Positions 17,663 through 28,272 of a DNA stretch of 64,000 nt are shown here, piece after piece. The stretch lies in assembly GCA_014191195.1 (NCBI GenBank), contig BJGZ01000004.1:1-64000 (forward strand). The letters run 5' to 3'. This stretch comes from Chlorobiota bacterium (lineage in GTDB: Bacteria; Bacteroidota; Ignavibacteria; Kapaibacteriales; UBA961). Position numbers and translations under genes: made by a program. The number at the start of each line of letters is the position of its first letter. The first letter of the stretch is position 1. The notes beneath the pieces were generated by a model. It was given only the letters and a program-made list of their open reading frames with translations, did not search any database and was not told the origin of the DNA.

Positions 17663-18889
17663 CTATAATGAGATTCCACATTGAAGAAGCACATCATCCA
17701 TTTGTTTATAGATGGCCTCCCATGAAAAATTATCTTCGATTAATGTTCTAGCATGTATAGCCATAGATATTCTTTTATCAGGATTTTCTAATAAAAAAAG
17801 AACATACGATGAGATCTCTTCATTAGTATGTGCAATAAAAACATGCTCATTATGTATGGCCGGAATTCCTTGTATTCCAGTTTGGGTAGTAATTACTACG
17901 CATCCACAAGCCATTGCTTGAAGTACTTTATTTTGAATACCAGAACCACCTTTATGTGGATGAACAAAGATTGCAGCTTGATATAAGAAGTCTTCGGTAC
18001 TTTTTACATTTGGATAGATATGAATATTATCCGAAGCTAATGCTATAATATTAGGCGATGGGTCTGCACCAGCTATAGAAAAAGTAATCTGAGGATACAC
18101 TTTCATAATATTGGGTAAAATATCTTTAACAATGGTTTGGATCATCATTGAATTTGCCCAAAGATCTAATTTCCCAATAAAAACCAATCCATCTCTTTTA
18201 TGTAATTGATCAGTACTTGATGATTTCATTATACTTAAATCAATTCCATTAGATAATAAAGCATATGTTGCATCAGCATTATATTTTTGCATTTCTTTGA
18301 TATCATCGTTTGTTACCAGTGTTGTGATATCAAAATAAGGAGTAATTGTTGGTTCATATACTTGTAATCTTAATACTTCCCAATGCCTAACAAGTTTTTG
18401 AATGATATTATCACTTGCTTTAGCAGATCTAGATTGATACAGTGCTCTGCAATCTTCGGCGATCAAAACTTTCTTGATTGATACATCTTTTAGATATTCG
18501 GCTGTTCTCATAAAAAATGCAAATGCAATATCGAAGTGATTATGTTTAATGATATCGTTTACTTTATTTCTAAATCCAGGATGTAAATAAAAAAGGATTT
18601 CTAAAGGAAATTTTGTCCAAAAAGTACGTATTGATCGTAATGAGGCACGAAATGGAAAAAGAGTGATACTATGAACCTTTATACCTAGATGTTCTAATTC
18701 CTGCACATATTCTTTGTTGGGAGCACCGCCATGACTAAGAGTAATCAAAGTAACATTGGCATATCTAGAAAGATATTTGAGTATATAGAATGATTTTATT
18801 CTATCACCACCAATTAATGGATAGGGGAATCGTGGGGTTAGAAAGAGAATATTCTTTTTCTTATTCATATCTGTAATTGATTCTGTCAT
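17663..18889 (-). CDS. Glycosyltransferase, GT4/GT1-like (GT-B fold)
   Basis: A 408-residue GT-B-type glycosyltransferase. The N-terminal half begins with NILFLTPRFPYPLIGGDRIK, the typical acceptor-side start with a Gly-rich loop, and the C-terminal half has the donor-side pattern: FIGKLD, then IAGADPSPNI, and the HPHKGGSGIQNKVLQAMACG block that holds the nucleotide-sugar contacts. It resembles the 'sugar transferase, PEP-CTERM/EpsH1 type' group but no specific acceptor can be read. The ATG at 18889 lies one base after the helicase stop; earlier in-frame Met codons fall within the helicase gene. Membrane-associated synthesis of a surface polysaccharide is the likely role. Confidence 0.82.
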   Translation of the reverse strand: MTESITDMNKKKNILFLTPRFPYPLIGGDRIKSFYILKYLSRYANVTLITLSHGGAPNKEYVQELEHLGIKVHSITLFPFRASLRSIRTFWTKFPLEILFYLHPGFRNKVNDIIKHNHFDIAFAFFMRTAEYLKDVSIKKVLIAEDCRALYQSRSAKASDNIIQKLVRHWEVLRLQVYEPTITPYFDITTLVTNDDIKEMQKYNADATYALLSNGIDLSIMKSSSTDQLHKRDGLVFIGKLDLWANSMMIQTIVKDILPNIMKVYPQITFSIAGADPSPNIIALASDNIHIYPNVKSTEDFLYQAAIFVHPHKGGSGIQNKVLQAMACGCVVITTQTGIQGIPAIHNEHVFIAHTNEEISSYVLFLLENPDKRISMAIHARTLIEDNFSWEAIYKQMDDVLLQCGISL

Positions 18890-18890
18890 A

Positions 18891-20906
18891 TTATTGATCT
18901 TCTTCGCCAGACTTAAGCACATATCGTTCTGCAATGTGATGTTCGATGCCATCTAAAAAGCGAGTTGGTGCACCAAGTACCATACCAGTCTCTCTATCAA
19001 AAATATTTACTGGATATAAAACAAAGACATGTTCTTTTGCCCTTGTGATCGCAACATACATCAATCGTCTTTCTTCTTCTAATTGATCAATTGATTGTAA
19101 TGATTTATTTGGAGGAAATTTTCCTTCTAGTGCCCATAATAAAAAGACAGTATTCCATTCTAAACCTTTTGCTGAATGAATAGTTGAAATCGTAAAAAAC
19201 TCATCTTCATGAAACTCGGCATGTGCCTCGGCAGATTGAATTGGTGCGCCTAATGCCATTTCAGATAATAAGATAGCAATAGAATTATATTGTTCTGCTA
19301 TTGTTGTAAATGTATCTATATCTTTCCATCTTTTAGGATAATCGTCATATTTCTTTTTTAATATTGGACGATAAAATTCATTGCATAGATACATTTTCTC
19401 AGACATCTTTATATCATCCGATTGAATCTTTCTTAAGAGATGGCACAGACGTGAAAGCTCATCTTTGCCTCTACTTATTGTATTCCATCCATTATCATAT
19501 CTAAAATCCAATCGATTTTCAGATATATCTTCTATGATCATATTTGCTGTTCCAGGCCCTATACCTTCTAATAAAAGAAGTATTCTATGCCAAGCAAGTA
19601 CATCTTTTGGATTATTGGCAATCCTAAAAAATGACAATATATCTTTAATATGTGCTGTTTCGATAAACTTAAAGCCACCAAATTTCTTAAAAGGGATATT
19701 AGCTTTGGTTAATTCGATTTCTAAATCGAAAGACATATAACCAGAACGAATCAATGCAGCCATTTGATTGAGAGAAATTCCAGACTCACGATATTCTAAG
19801 ATCTGCTGAACGATAAATTCAGATTGCTGTCTTTCATCGGAAGTTGCTATAATATATGGATGCTCTTGATTGTCTAAGGTACTAAATAGGTTTTTTTTAT
19901 ATCCAAAAGTAGCATGTTCAAGAATACTATTAGAGAAATCCAAAATACTTTGAACAGAACGATAGTTTTGTTCAATCGGATAGACATCGCAGTGCTCGAA
20001 GGATGCTGGGAAGTCTAAAATATTCTTAAAATTTGCTCCTCTGAAACTATAAATACTCTGTGCATCATCACCAACAGCCATGATATTTTTTTGAGTTCCA
20101 GATAAAGCGAGTACTATTCGATGTTGCAAGCTATTTGTATCCTGATATTCATCTATCATGATATATCGATACTGGGCCTGCAATTGATTACGCACTGTTT
20201 GATTTGTTTCTAATAGGGTTAATAAATAAACAAGCAAATCATCATAATCAAGCATATTTTGCTTTCTTTTATAAGCAATATAGGCTCTGAATAATTCTTG
20301 AATTTTATCTGTTTCATCTATAAACTGTGGATATGAACTGCGAAGTATTTCTTGGATTGGTAAGCATTTATTAACTGATAGGCTATACATCGAAGCAAGT
20401 GTATGCTTTTGAGGAAATCTTTTTTTTCCAATTTCTTTTGTTATCTGCGTACGAATAATATTTAAAGCATCTTCCATATCACTTTGATCTAACACCGAAA
20501 AATTTGACTCGAATCCTATTTCTTGTGCAAATTTTCTTATGATTTGATGAGCAAAGGAATGAAATGTTCCGCCTGATACTTGTTCGCATTTACCATTAAG
20601 CATCATAGATGCTCTTGATAACATTTCATTAGCAGATTTTCTGGTAAATGTTAATAATAAAATGTTTTGGGGCGGGACTCCATCTTCTACAAGGCGTGTT
20701 AATCGATATACTAATATCCTGGTTTTACCAGTGCCTGCACCCGCTAATACAAGTGCAGGCCCTTCATTATGAAATACAGCAGCATATTGAGCTGGATTTA
20801 ATTCCTCATGATAACGAACTGAATAAACTGTATCCTTATGTATGATTGTTGAATCTGCTATATCATTTTCTTTATGCAGACTTTTCTTCAAAAGGAGTTT
20901 TTTCAT
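18891..20906 (-). CDS. UvrD/PcrA-like superfamily 1 DNA helicase
   Basis: A 671-residue SF1A helicase that unwinds DNA 3' to 5' using ATP. It has the Q-motif region LNPAQYAAVFH, Walker A AGAGTGKT (about 55-62), TFTRKSANEML (Ia), DEYQDTN (II), GDDAQSIYSFRGA (III), QNYRS (IV), the STIHSAKGLEWNTVFL motif V and RRLMYVAITRAKEHV (VI). It is somewhat shorter than UvrD or PcrA (720-740), missing the long C-terminal tail. It follows a small acidic protein gene by 42 bases and precedes the glycosyltransferase by one base, an unusual operon partner for a repair helicase. Confidence 0.93.
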   Translation of the reverse strand: MKKLLLKKSLHKENDIADSTIIHKDTVYSVRYHEELNPAQYAAVFHNEGPALVLAGAGTGKTRILVYRLTRLVEDGVPPQNILLLTFTRKSANEMLSRASMMLNGKCEQVSGGTFHSFAHQIIRKFAQEIGFESNFSVLDQSDMEDALNIIRTQITKEIGKKRFPQKHTLASMYSLSVNKCLPIQEILRSSYPQFIDETDKIQELFRAYIAYKRKQNMLDYDDLLVYLLTLLETNQTVRNQLQAQYRYIMIDEYQDTNSLQHRIVLALSGTQKNIMAVGDDAQSIYSFRGANFKNILDFPASFEHCDVYPIEQNYRSVQSILDFSNSILEHATFGYKKNLFSTLDNQEHPYIIATSDERQQSEFIVQQILEYRESGISLNQMAALIRSGYMSFDLEIELTKANIPFKKFGGFKFIETAHIKDILSFFRIANNPKDVLAWHRILLLLEGIGPGTANMIIEDISENRLDFRYDNGWNTISRGKDELSRLCHLLRKIQSDDIKMSEKMYLCNEFYRPILKKKYDDYPKRWKDIDTFTTIAEQYNSIAILLSEMALGAPIQSAEAHAEFHEDEFFTISTIHSAKGLEWNTVFLLWALEGKFPPNKSLQSIDQLEEERRLMYVAITRAKEHVFVLYPVNIFDRETGMVLGAPTRFLDGIEHHIAERYVLKSGEEDQ

Positions 20907-20948
20907 GAAGCTGTATTCTTATTATGAGATACTATGAATGATAAATAA

Positions 20949-21389
20949 TTAAAAGAAATCCTCTTCTTGTCCAGGTGCATCAAGTAGAAAATCATCATCA
21001 TCTAAATCTGTATTTTCATCAAATGCAAGATTATCACCTTCAAATTCATCTTCAGAAACCCAATTTCCAGAAGCATAATCATCATTCATTGCATCTTCTA
21101 GCTGTTGCATATATGTTTCGTTTTCAAATAATCCTATGGATCTATCTGCGAATTTTTGGGCATCAACAGCATTACAAGACCACACGGCTGTTTTCATACC
21201 ATCATCCGGTTTTTTTCCGTCTAATATCAAAGACTTTACAGTTTCATTATTAGTAACAGTTGATGTAGCTCCACTGTCTGCATTTGTTGCTCTTATTTCA
21301 AATGTTGAAGTAGGCTTTGTAGAAGACCAAATAACATCGAAATAATAAAAATCTCCTTCAAAACTGCGAATCTGTTGTTTCTGTTGCAT
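20949..21389 (-). CDS. Hypothetical protein with acidic C-terminal tail
   Basis: I do not recognise this 146-residue protein. Residues 1-95 look like a compact alpha/beta domain with alternating hydrophobic residues (DFYYFDVIWSS, TFEIRATNAD, KTAVWSCNAVDAQKFADRSIGLF) and no signal peptide. The last ~45 residues are very acidic, with an Asp-rich run (DLDDDDFLLD) and a terminal EEDFF. Acidic tails ending in aromatic residues occur in proteins that dock to single-strand-DNA-handling or RNA polymerase partners, but that is only an analogy. A TATTTTTG element upstream (minus strand, about 21435-21430 region) could be its -7 box. It is the first gene of the run that continues with the helicase. Confidence 0.75.
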   Translation of the reverse strand: MQQKQQIRSFEGDFYYFDVIWSSTKPTSTFEIRATNADSGATSTVTNNETVKSLILDGKKPDDGMKTAVWSCNAVDAQKFADRSIGLFENETYMQQLEDAMNDDYASGNWVSEDEFEGDNLAFDENTDLDDDDFLLDAPGQEEDFF

Positions 21390-21471
21390 GTAAAGTTAAA
21401 TAATGTGAAAAGTGAATAATTGAGGGGCAAAAATACTAAAATTTTATATTCATTCTGTCGATGAAAGCTGA

Positions 21472-23184
21472 TTACTTAGAGTTTTCTAAGCCTTTAATAT
21501 ATAATAGATTTTCAGGATCAATCAATAAGGCCTTCTTTAAGGTTGAATGGGCTTTATCATCTTCATTAGCTTGTTTATATGCTTCAGATAAATGATACAA
21601 TATAATAGCAGATTGTTCTCTTGTGATTCGTACTGCTTTTTCTAATATTAGGATAGCCTTATTAATATTTCCTTGTTTGAATAATATCCAACCATATGTA
21701 TCTAGATAAGAACTGTTTTCTGGATCTAAGCTTATTGCTTTCTTTGCAAGTTCTTGAGCTTTATAAAGTTCTGAAGATCTTTCACTTAAAGCATATGCAA
21801 AATTATTATTGTATAATGGATTGTCTGGCTCTAATGCCAAGGCTTGCCCATAACAAGAATCTCCTTTTGGAAACTCATTGTTTCTTATATATAATGAACC
21901 AAGTTCAGACCAAGCATCTGCATATTCGGCATCTCTTTTAATTGCCTCTGAATAATATGATATGGCTTCACTGTACTGTTTATTATTACTATTGATTATT
22001 CCCATCAAAAAGGGAAATGAAGGATTTTGCGTAAAATGATGAGAATAAAATGAAATAAAATGCTCGGCTATAAAGCCAGTATTATTTCTTAATAATTCAT
22101 AAGCTAAAGAAACTGCATAAGGTATTGTTAAAGAATCAGCTAATCGAGAAGATCTTTCATAAAATTTTTCTGCTATACTCTTTTTACCACTATAATCTGC
22201 CATAAAAGCAAAACTGTTCAAAACTTTCCAGCTTAAAGTTGGAAATTTCTCGAAGCTTGGAAGAAATTTGTCTATGATTGTTATACTATTAGTATCCTTA
22301 TTGATGATGATACTAAATGCAAGAGTTTGATAATACTCCTCTAATTCTTCATCTAATGATGTACCAGCAAATTGTTCTATTATCGTAAATGCTTTGTCAT
22401 ATTCTTTAAAAACACTATAAGCTTCTATTAATAATGCCCTTGAACGACTATTTTCTGGATGAAAGTTATACTGATTTTCCATCAGTGATATATACGAAAG
22501 TGAATCTCGTATTTGTAGCAATACTCCACCATATTTTCTAACTTGTTCATCGTCATAGCCCGACTTTACAATAGCCTTTTTATAATAAAAGACTGCTGAT
22601 TCTGGGCTTATACTTTCTGATAATTCAGCTAAAGCAATTAGTACTGACAGTCTATTAGAATCTAGCGCATAGATTCGTTTATATAAGTCAATTGCGGGCT
22701 CTAGTTCCTTGATATTTTGAAGTTTAAGTATTGCTAATTGTTCTAATGCTGGTATTGAGACAGAATCTAATTTTAGTGATTTTTCTGTAAATTCAATTGC
22801 TAAGTCTCCTTGCCCAATTGCATTATAACATTTTCCAATCGAGTAGAATACTGCTGCATTAGAATCAAATCTCAGTACTCTTTGATATGCCAAAATTGCA
22901 TCTGAATATTTACCCACCAATTCCAATTCAGAAGCTTGAATATAATATTCTAATGCAATATGAGACATCCTGGCAGAATCTGCTTTTGAAAGGGGTAATG
23001 GTTGCTCTCTAAAAAATGAATTCAAAGGCTTAACTATTTTTTTACGAGGATTTTCTGTTATTTCTAATGTTGAACTAGCACATCCATAAAATAGTATGCT
23101 CATACATATCATTATAATAGACCCAATACATTCTATTATGTGATTCTTATCATGTATATTTTTTATGTAATGATGACTAGACAT
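21472..23184 (-). CDS. TPR-repeat lipoprotein
   Basis: A 570-residue predicted lipoprotein. The N-terminus has a hydrophobic stretch (about 19-34) ending in the lipobox FYGC, with Cys35 as the lipidated residue. From about residue 50 on it is built of tetratricopeptide-type helical pairs; clear repeats include ALEYYIQASELELVGKYSDA, AVFYSIGKCYNAIGQGDLA, AYADAWSELGSLYIRNNEF-like units and the final three near 425-560 (e.g. YLDTYGWILFKQGNINKA). Such proteins serve as outer-membrane assembly or scaffold proteins. It lies just downstream of the rpmB terminator, so it probably has a promoter of its own within about 30 bases. Confidence 0.85.
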   Translation of the reverse strand: MSSHHYIKNIHDKNHIIECIGSIIMICMSILFYGCASSTLEITENPRKKIVKPLNSFFREQPLPLSKADSARMSHIALEYYIQASELELVGKYSDAILAYQRVLRFDSNAAVFYSIGKCYNAIGQGDLAIEFTEKSLKLDSVSIPALEQLAILKLQNIKELEPAIDLYKRIYALDSNRLSVLIALAELSESISPESAVFYYKKAIVKSGYDDEQVRKYGGVLLQIRDSLSYISLMENQYNFHPENSRSRALLIEAYSVFKEYDKAFTIIEQFAGTSLDEELEEYYQTLAFSIIINKDTNSITIIDKFLPSFEKFPTLSWKVLNSFAFMADYSGKKSIAEKFYERSSRLADSLTIPYAVSLAYELLRNNTGFIAEHFISFYSHHFTQNPSFPFLMGIINSNNKQYSEAISYYSEAIKRDAEYADAWSELGSLYIRNNEFPKGDSCYGQALALEPDNPLYNNNFAYALSERSSELYKAQELAKKAISLDPENSSYLDTYGWILFKQGNINKAILILEKAVRITREQSAIILYHLSEAYKQANEDDKAHSTLKKALLIDPENLLYIKGLENSK

Positions 23185-23213
23185 ATGGGATTATCGTAAC
23201 AAATTATCAGCAT

Positions 23214-23244
23214 AAAAAAACCCCAACACTTTTTTGTGTGGGGG
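23214..23244 (-). terminator. Rho-independent terminator of rpmB
   Basis: On the minus strand CCCCACAC pairs with GTGTTGGGG-type sequence (CCCCAACAC at 23221-23229 and GTGTGGGG at 23236-23243 on the plus strand) around a run of A, followed by seven T. It sits 27 bases after the rpmB stop. Confidence 0.85.
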
Positions 23245-23270
23245 CTTAAAAAGTCAAATCAAAAAAGAAA

Positions 23271-23501
23271 TTACTTGGATTTTGCCTTCATTTCAAGCAT
23301 CATCGCTGTATAACCTTTTTTGTCTAAAGTACGTAAAGCACGAGTTGTAATTTTAACAGTTACAAATTTACCTTGTTCGGCAACCCAAACTCGCTTCTTC
23401 TGAAGGTTAGGTAAAAATCTTCTACGTGTACGATTATTAGCATGAGATACATTGTTTCCGTATTGAACGGTTGTACCAGTTAATTCACAAACTTTTGACA
23501 T
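23271..23501 (-). CDS. rpmB: 50S ribosomal protein L28
   Basis: A 76-residue L28, usual length. It starts MSKVCELTGTTVQYGNNVSHANN, the family signature with the single Cys, and continues with RTRRRFLPNLQKKRVWV and the TTRALRTLDKKG block. Genes for L33 (rpmG), often next to rpmB, are not found here. It has its own exact TTTG-N20-TAnnTTTG promoter and its own terminator, so it is monocistronic. Confidence 0.98.
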   Translation of the reverse strand: MSKVCELTGTTVQYGNNVSHANNRTRRRFLPNLQKKRVWVAEQGKFVTVKITTRALRTLDKKGYTAMMLEMKAKSK

Positions 23502-23553
23502 TATCTTAAACCTTATATAGCTTCCGAAACAAATTTTCGTTTTTTTATGAACC

Positions 23554-23585
23554 CAAATATAGATTGTTGATGTAAAATAGCCAAA
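23554..23585 (-). promoter_or_regulatory. rpmB promoter, Bacteroidota-type
   Basis: On the minus strand TTTG (23585-23582), a spacer of exactly 20 bases, then TATATTTG (23561-23554). The start codon is at 23501, giving a leader of about 45 bases. Confidence 0.75.
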
Positions 23586-23603
23586 TACTTATAATAATTT
23601 TTA

Positions 23604-25043
23604 CTATTTATCCTTAACAGAATTATTCAGAAATATTATCATTTTATCTTTTAGACTACCATCAACTAAATAAAATTCTTTTAATGGAAGTGATTTTTGT
23701 TTGTATACGCTTATGATGGCTAGGCATGCAAATCCAATATAGATCCAATGGTCGAATGTTATCCAAGAATATCCGGATAATCCATATCCAGCCATAAGTA
23801 TTAAAAAATAAGGTGATAATGATAAGATAAAGTCGGTATCATATGACAAAGAAGATGCATATGTTTTGGATAAAGAAACAACTTTAGAATAGAGTAAAAT
23901 CACGAAAATAAAGAACACTAAAAATCCAAATAGGCCTAATTCTCCAATAAGACCTGAATAGAGAGCATCTGTATACGGTATTGAATCTGTTTTTGAATAA
24001 GAAAATAAGCAACCAGCACCTAATCCAGTTATTGGATTTTCGAACCAAGCACTAATTCCTTGCATACTAGTTTCCATTCTAGAGAAAAAAGATTCTCCTT
24101 GAATTGAAGATGAGCCCCCACCAGACGTACTTAACACATTATAAATACCACCAAATCTCATAAAAAATAGCTCTAGAATACTTGTATTAAGAATAGAATC
24201 TATGATTCTATCAATACAGATAAGAAGTCCACCAAATATCCCTGAAACTATACCTAGCATTGATTTTCTTCCAGATTGTTCTATAAATACAATATAGAGT
24301 AAAACCATAACTACCATTGTTATTCCAGTTAATGAGAAAGCCACTAACATTCCAATAAGAGATAGGATAAGAATGGTAATGATGTGAATATGTGAAGAGA
24401 TTAATTGAGGTTTTTTGGTTATATATGGAACTGTAATAAGTGAGATTATCAGGGCATTAAAATGTCCTAAAATGGATGATTCGCTAAAAAGAGAAGTTGC
24501 TCTAAAAAAATTATCAAAATTGAGGCTGAGTTGTTTAAGTCCATCCATAGAAATATTGTTTCTTAAGCCAACTGTTACATTATTAATGTCTATCCATGCA
24601 AATGGTAAATTAAATGCTCTTGCAAACATCTGATATACCCCAAAAACATTAATAAACACACTAAAATATAAGATGAATACACAAGCTTTTTTTGCATCTT
24701 TTTCTGTAAAAACACCGGTAATAAATACAAGAGCAAATAGCCATTTATAGAGAAAATTAGTACTTGTTTTTAAAAATTGCATCTGCATTGTTGTCGATGC
24801 TGATAGAATAGGATTAATGATAGAAGTATATTCAGACAGTAAAATCAGAAAAAATAAAGTTGATATCCACCCTGGAATAAAAGTAAGAGGTTGCCCTAGC
24901 CAAATCCATTTATATAAAGCAAATAATATCATTGACACAGCACATGCATCACCCATCGTAATGCCATAGGTATCAATGCTGGTTAATTGAAAGATATTAA
25001 TCCAGTGCAAACTAAACATTAAGCTTAGAAGCAAAGCGCTCAT
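23604..25043 (-). CDS. O-antigen ligase/polymerase-like membrane protein
   Basis: A very hydrophobic protein of 479 residues with about 11-12 membrane helices. A large periplasmic loop (about residues 295-360) contains FFSRMETSMQGISAWFENPITGLGAG, which fits the loop of the WaaL/Wzy family: an Arg-rich helix followed by a P-I-x-G-x-G motif. The family joins or polymerises O-antigen or related glycans at the outer face of the inner membrane. The gene begins two bases after the YyaL-type gene; the glycosyltransferase at 17.7 kb is the only other polysaccharide gene nearby, so its glycan is unknown. Confidence 0.8.
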   Translation of the reverse strand: MSALLLSLMFSLHWINIFQLTSIDTYGITMGDACAVSMILFALYKWIWLGQPLTFIPGWISTLFFLILLSEYTSIINPILSASTTMQMQFLKTSTNFLYKWLFALVFITGVFTEKDAKKACVFILYFSVFINVFGVYQMFARAFNLPFAWIDINNVTVGLRNNISMDGLKQLSLNFDNFFRATSLFSESSILGHFNALIISLITVPYITKKPQLISSHIHIITILILSLIGMLVAFSLTGITMVVMVLLYIVFIEQSGRKSMLGIVSGIFGGLLICIDRIIDSILNTSILELFFMRFGGIYNVLSTSGGGSSSIQGESFFSRMETSMQGISAWFENPITGLGAGCLFSYSKTDSIPYTDALYSGLIGELGLFGFLVFFIFVILLYSKVVSLSKTYASSLSYDTDFILSLSPYFLILMAGYGLSGYSWITFDHWIYIGFACLAIISVYKQKSLPLKEFYLVDGSLKDKMIIFLNNSVKDK

Positions 25044-25045
25044 AA

Positions 25046-27109
25046 TTAATTTGGATATAAATGTGCAAAAGTCTGTTCTATTTCTTGAACTGATTCAATT
25101 GGTTGTTGACATGAATAATTTTTACATATATACACTATAGCATCTTTATCGGTAGATTGAACCGCTAGTGAAGGTGCTAGCAATGATAATTCTTCTGGAT
25201 TATAATTTTGAATCAAGATTGCATGAGGCATATAATAAGAATGTATCTTTTGAAGAAAAGTTTGATATAAAATAGAATCTTTATTACCAGCTAAAACGAT
25301 CTCTTGTCTGGAAGAAAGTAAAAAATCTAATCCACACAACATATAAGAAAAACCCGATGGATATGTTTCAATCTGTTTGCCATATGCATGAATAATATCA
25401 AAGGCTGTATTGATATAATGAGGGTTTTCTGTGATAATTCCCATTTTGCCTAAAACATCTACCATAAATGATGGTCCGGATGGAATTGCGCCATCATATG
25501 CGGAAGCAAAAATGTGAAAATCAGTAGGTGGGATTAATGATTGTTTCACTTTTTTTGTGTCATTATCGATAAATGATTCAATGATTGTATCACATAATAT
25601 TTTACAATCAGATGCATACTTAACATTACCAGTTGCCTGAAATAATTCTAATAATCCCTTTGCATACATTGCATAGTCTTCACTCATTCCTAGAATAGAA
25701 GAAATACCGTTTCTATGAGTATGTAACAGTATTGAATCATTATTAAACATATGCTCTTTGATATGTTGTTCTATCAAGATTGCATGATCTATATATGAAA
25801 AATTAGAAAATGCTCTGCCTGCAAAAGACAAAGATGCAATCATCAAAGAATTCCAATCTGTAAGGATTTTATCATCTAAAAATGGAGCTTCTCTTGTGGA
25901 TCTGTAGTGTGTAAGCTTAGAAATAATAGATTTAAAAAGTTCATTATCTATATCTTCGATTCCCACTTTTAATCTGAGGATATTTTTACCGGTATATTCC
26001 CCAGTAAATTCATCATGAAAATTACCTTGATGATCAATATCAAAGCATACTTCAGCGTATTGAAATTCTTCTTTGTTTAAAATACGTGTAAGTTCATCAT
26101 GTGTAAAGAGATAATATGTACCTTCTTCTCCTTCAGAATCAGCGTCTTGTCCAGAAAAAAAACTACCATTATTACTTATCAAATATTCTTGACAATACGT
26201 AATGATGCGTTCGGCTATATTTTTGTAAATGCTATTACCAGTACATAACCATGCTTCTGCATAAGCTTGAATCAACATTGCTTGATCATAAAGCATTTTT
26301 TCAAAATGGGGAACATGCCATTGCTGATCTGTTGAATATCTATGAAAACCTTGTCCAATATGATCATACATACCACTTTGAGCCATTGCAATCAATGTTT
26401 TTTCTGCCATGGCTTTTAATACATGATTATTCGTCGTATGTGATCTTCTAAGCAAAAAAATGCTGTTATGTGGCGTTGGAAATTTAGGAGCTGAACCAAA
26501 GCCACCAAAAGCGACATCAAATCGTTTAACAAATTGATCTTCTGCAATAGTGAGGGTTTTGGGGTCGATTAATACAGAACTATGTTGATATTGAATATCT
26601 TTCATAGCCTTTACAATATCATCACCTGCCTTAAGAATAGATTCTTTTTCATTGTTCCAAGCTTCAATGATTCTTAACAGGATATCTTTGAATCCAATAC
26701 GATTGGGCAGAGAAACTGGAGGAAAATAAGTACCCGCAAAAAAAGGCTTTTTATCTGGTGTCATGAACATACTTAATGGCCAACCGCCATGGCCTGTCAT
26801 ATTTTGACATACCTCCATGCATGCAGCATCAATATCAGGCCTTTCTTCTCTGTCCACTTTTATAGAAATGAAATGCTCATTAAGCAATCGTGCAATTTCT
26901 TCATTTTCAAAGCTTTCTTTTTCCATCACATGACACCAATGGCAGGTGGCATATCCAATGCTTATAAATAATGGTTTCTGCTCCTGAATTGCTTGCAATA
27001 ATGATTGTTCATTCCATGCTTGCCAATTGACAGGATTATAGGCATGCTGTAATAAATAAGGCGAAAGCTCATTGATAAGAGCATTCGGCTTGCCAGCAGT
27101 TGATGACAT
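25046..27109 (-). CDS. Thioredoxin-domain protein of the YyaL/SPATA20 family
   Basis: About 687 residues with two parts. The N-terminal ~170 residues are the DUF255 thioredoxin-like domain with the signature [14 protein letters not shown] and the redox motif CHWCH, then DREERPD and [12 protein letters not shown]. The remainder is an (alpha/alpha)6-barrel of the kind found in glycan-acting enzymes, with [33 protein letters not shown] and [17 protein letters not shown]. Its biochemical role is unknown; the family is widespread. I chose the ATG at 27109, just after the upstream stop at 27117; in-frame Met codons at 27127 and 27136 would overlap the upstream gene. Confidence 0.88.
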   Translation of the reverse strand: MSSTAGKPNALINELSPYLLQHAYNPVNWQAWNEQSLLQAIQEQKPLFISIGYATCHWCHVMEKESFENEEIARLLNEHFISIKVDREERPDIDAACMEVCQNMTGHGGWPLSMFMTPDKKPFFAGTYFPPVSLPNRIGFKDILLRIIEAWNNEKESILKAGDDIVKAMKDIQYQHSSVLIDPKTLTIAEDQFVKRFDVAFGGFGSAPKFPTPHNSIFLLRRSHTTNNHVLKAMAEKTLIAMAQSGMYDHIGQGFHRYSTDQQWHVPHFEKMLYDQAMLIQAYAEAWLCTGNSIYKNIAERIITYCQEYLISNNGSFFSGQDADSEGEEGTYYLFTHDELTRILNKEEFQYAEVCFDIDHQGNFHDEFTGEYTGKNILRLKVGIEDIDNELFKSIISKLTHYRSTREAPFLDDKILTDWNSLMIASLSFAGRAFSNFSYIDHAILIEQHIKEHMFNNDSILLHTHRNGISSILGMSEDYAMYAKGLLELFQATGNVKYASDCKILCDTIIESFIDNDTKKVKQSLIPPTDFHIFASAYDGAIPSGPSFMVDVLGKMGIITENPHYINTAFDIIHAYGKQIETYPSGFSYMLCGLDFLLSSRQEIVLAGNKDSILYQTFLQKIHSYYMPHAILIQNYNPEELSLLAPSLAVQSTDKDAIVYICKNYSCQQPIESVQEIEQTFAHLYPN

Positions 27110-27116
27110 ATGCTTC

Positions 27117-28130
27117 TTACTTTGCATAATGAGCACGAATATTTGGAATTAAATAGTCTTTAAAAGTAGCTGTAAAAGAAAAATCAGGATGCCAATTCCA
27201 ATCTTTTCTAGCTTGAGAATCATCAACTTCGGCGGGCCAACTATCTATGATTTCTTGTCTTTGTTGTTGTGGTTCAAAAGTAATAAGTGCTTCAGGAAAT
27301 TCAGATGTCACCATTTCTGCAATATTAGCAGCAGATGGAGAAAACGAAGTAACATTATATACCCTTTGAGTAAGCGCTGATAATGGTGCTGCAGCTAATC
27401 CTAATAGTGCTTTTACCGCATCGGGCATTGCCATAAATGGAATTGTTGCGTCCGGTCTAACAAAACATGCATATGGTTTATGCTGAGCCGCATTATGAAT
27501 CATTTCTGGTGCATAATCGCTTGTTCCGCCTGTTGGAATTGTAAAAGCAGATATCAAACCTGGAAATCGTAAAGCTCGAAAATCTACAAAGCCCGATTCT
27601 TTAGTTGGTGATAGCCTTTTATAACAATCAGAATAGTATCTACCAAGCTGCTCATTATACATTTTATTGATACCATACATTGTAAAAGGAGAAGTAAAAT
27701 CTAATTCTTTTGCAGGTTTTGCAGAATTTTTGATAGATAAATTAGGGACGCCATATGCTGCAATTGTACTTGGAAATAGCATTTTAACAGCATTTCCTGT
27801 CCTTTTTCCAATTCTATACGCCAATTGAAGAAAATTCATCGTGCCATCTACATTGATATGATGGGCTCTTTCAGGATTTTTTTCACCACTAGTAGATAAA
27901 ATTGCTGCCAAATGAAATATCTCATTGATATCATATTTTTCTATATCGCGAATTACTTCATCATCGCATATATCGCCAACAATTACCTCTTCACACAATG
28001 AAGTATGATATTCGCTTAATGGCGTTAAATCTACTGCTATGATTGTAGCTTTTGCTGCAGAAAGGGTTTCTAATAATAAATGGCCAATTTCACCATTTGC
28101 TCCTGTAATAACGACGGTACGGTTAGACAT
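27117..28130 (-). CDS. NAD-dependent epimerase-fold L-threonine 3-dehydrogenase-like protein
   Basis: A 337-residue extended SDR. The NAD site is [14 protein letters not shown] near the N-terminus; the catalytic Tyr-x-x-x-Lys is in the [13 protein letters not shown] segment. The run [22 protein letters not shown] followed by [18 protein letters not shown] matches the epimerase-type threonine dehydrogenases found in flavobacteria, which oxidise L-threonine to 2-amino-3-ketobutyrate. Other sugar-epimerase functions are not excluded. ATG 28130 was chosen (GGAAA about nine bases upstream) over the ATG at 28157, which lacks support. It heads the three-gene operon with the YyaL-type and O-antigen-ligase-like genes. 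Confidence 0.8.
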   Translation of the reverse strand: MSNRTVVITGANGEIGHLLLETLSAAKATIIAVDLTPLSEYHTSLCEEVIVGDICDDEVIRDIEKYDINEIFHLAAILSTSGEKNPERAHHINVDGTMNFLQLAYRIGKRTGNAVKMLFPSTIAAYGVPNLSIKNSAKPAKELDFTSPFTMYGINKMYNEQLGRYYSDCYKRLSPTKESGFVDFRALRFPGLISAFTIPTGGTSDYAPEMIHNAAQHKPYACFVRPDATIPFMAMPDAVKALLGLAAAPLSALTQRVYNVTSFSPSAANIAEMVTSEFPEALITFEPQQQRQEIIDSWPAEVDDSQARKDWNWHPDFSFTATFKDYLIPNIRAHYAK

Positions 28131-28272
28131 CAATAATTTCCAGATTGAATTCAACATATTAGGTTTTTACTTCACAAATCTACAAAATCAAGCATGAATT
28201 TTCTTAGTTGCATTATGTTCATGAGCTTAAATGGTATTTTTGTTGCAATCATTGTAACTATTAATTCCTTGT

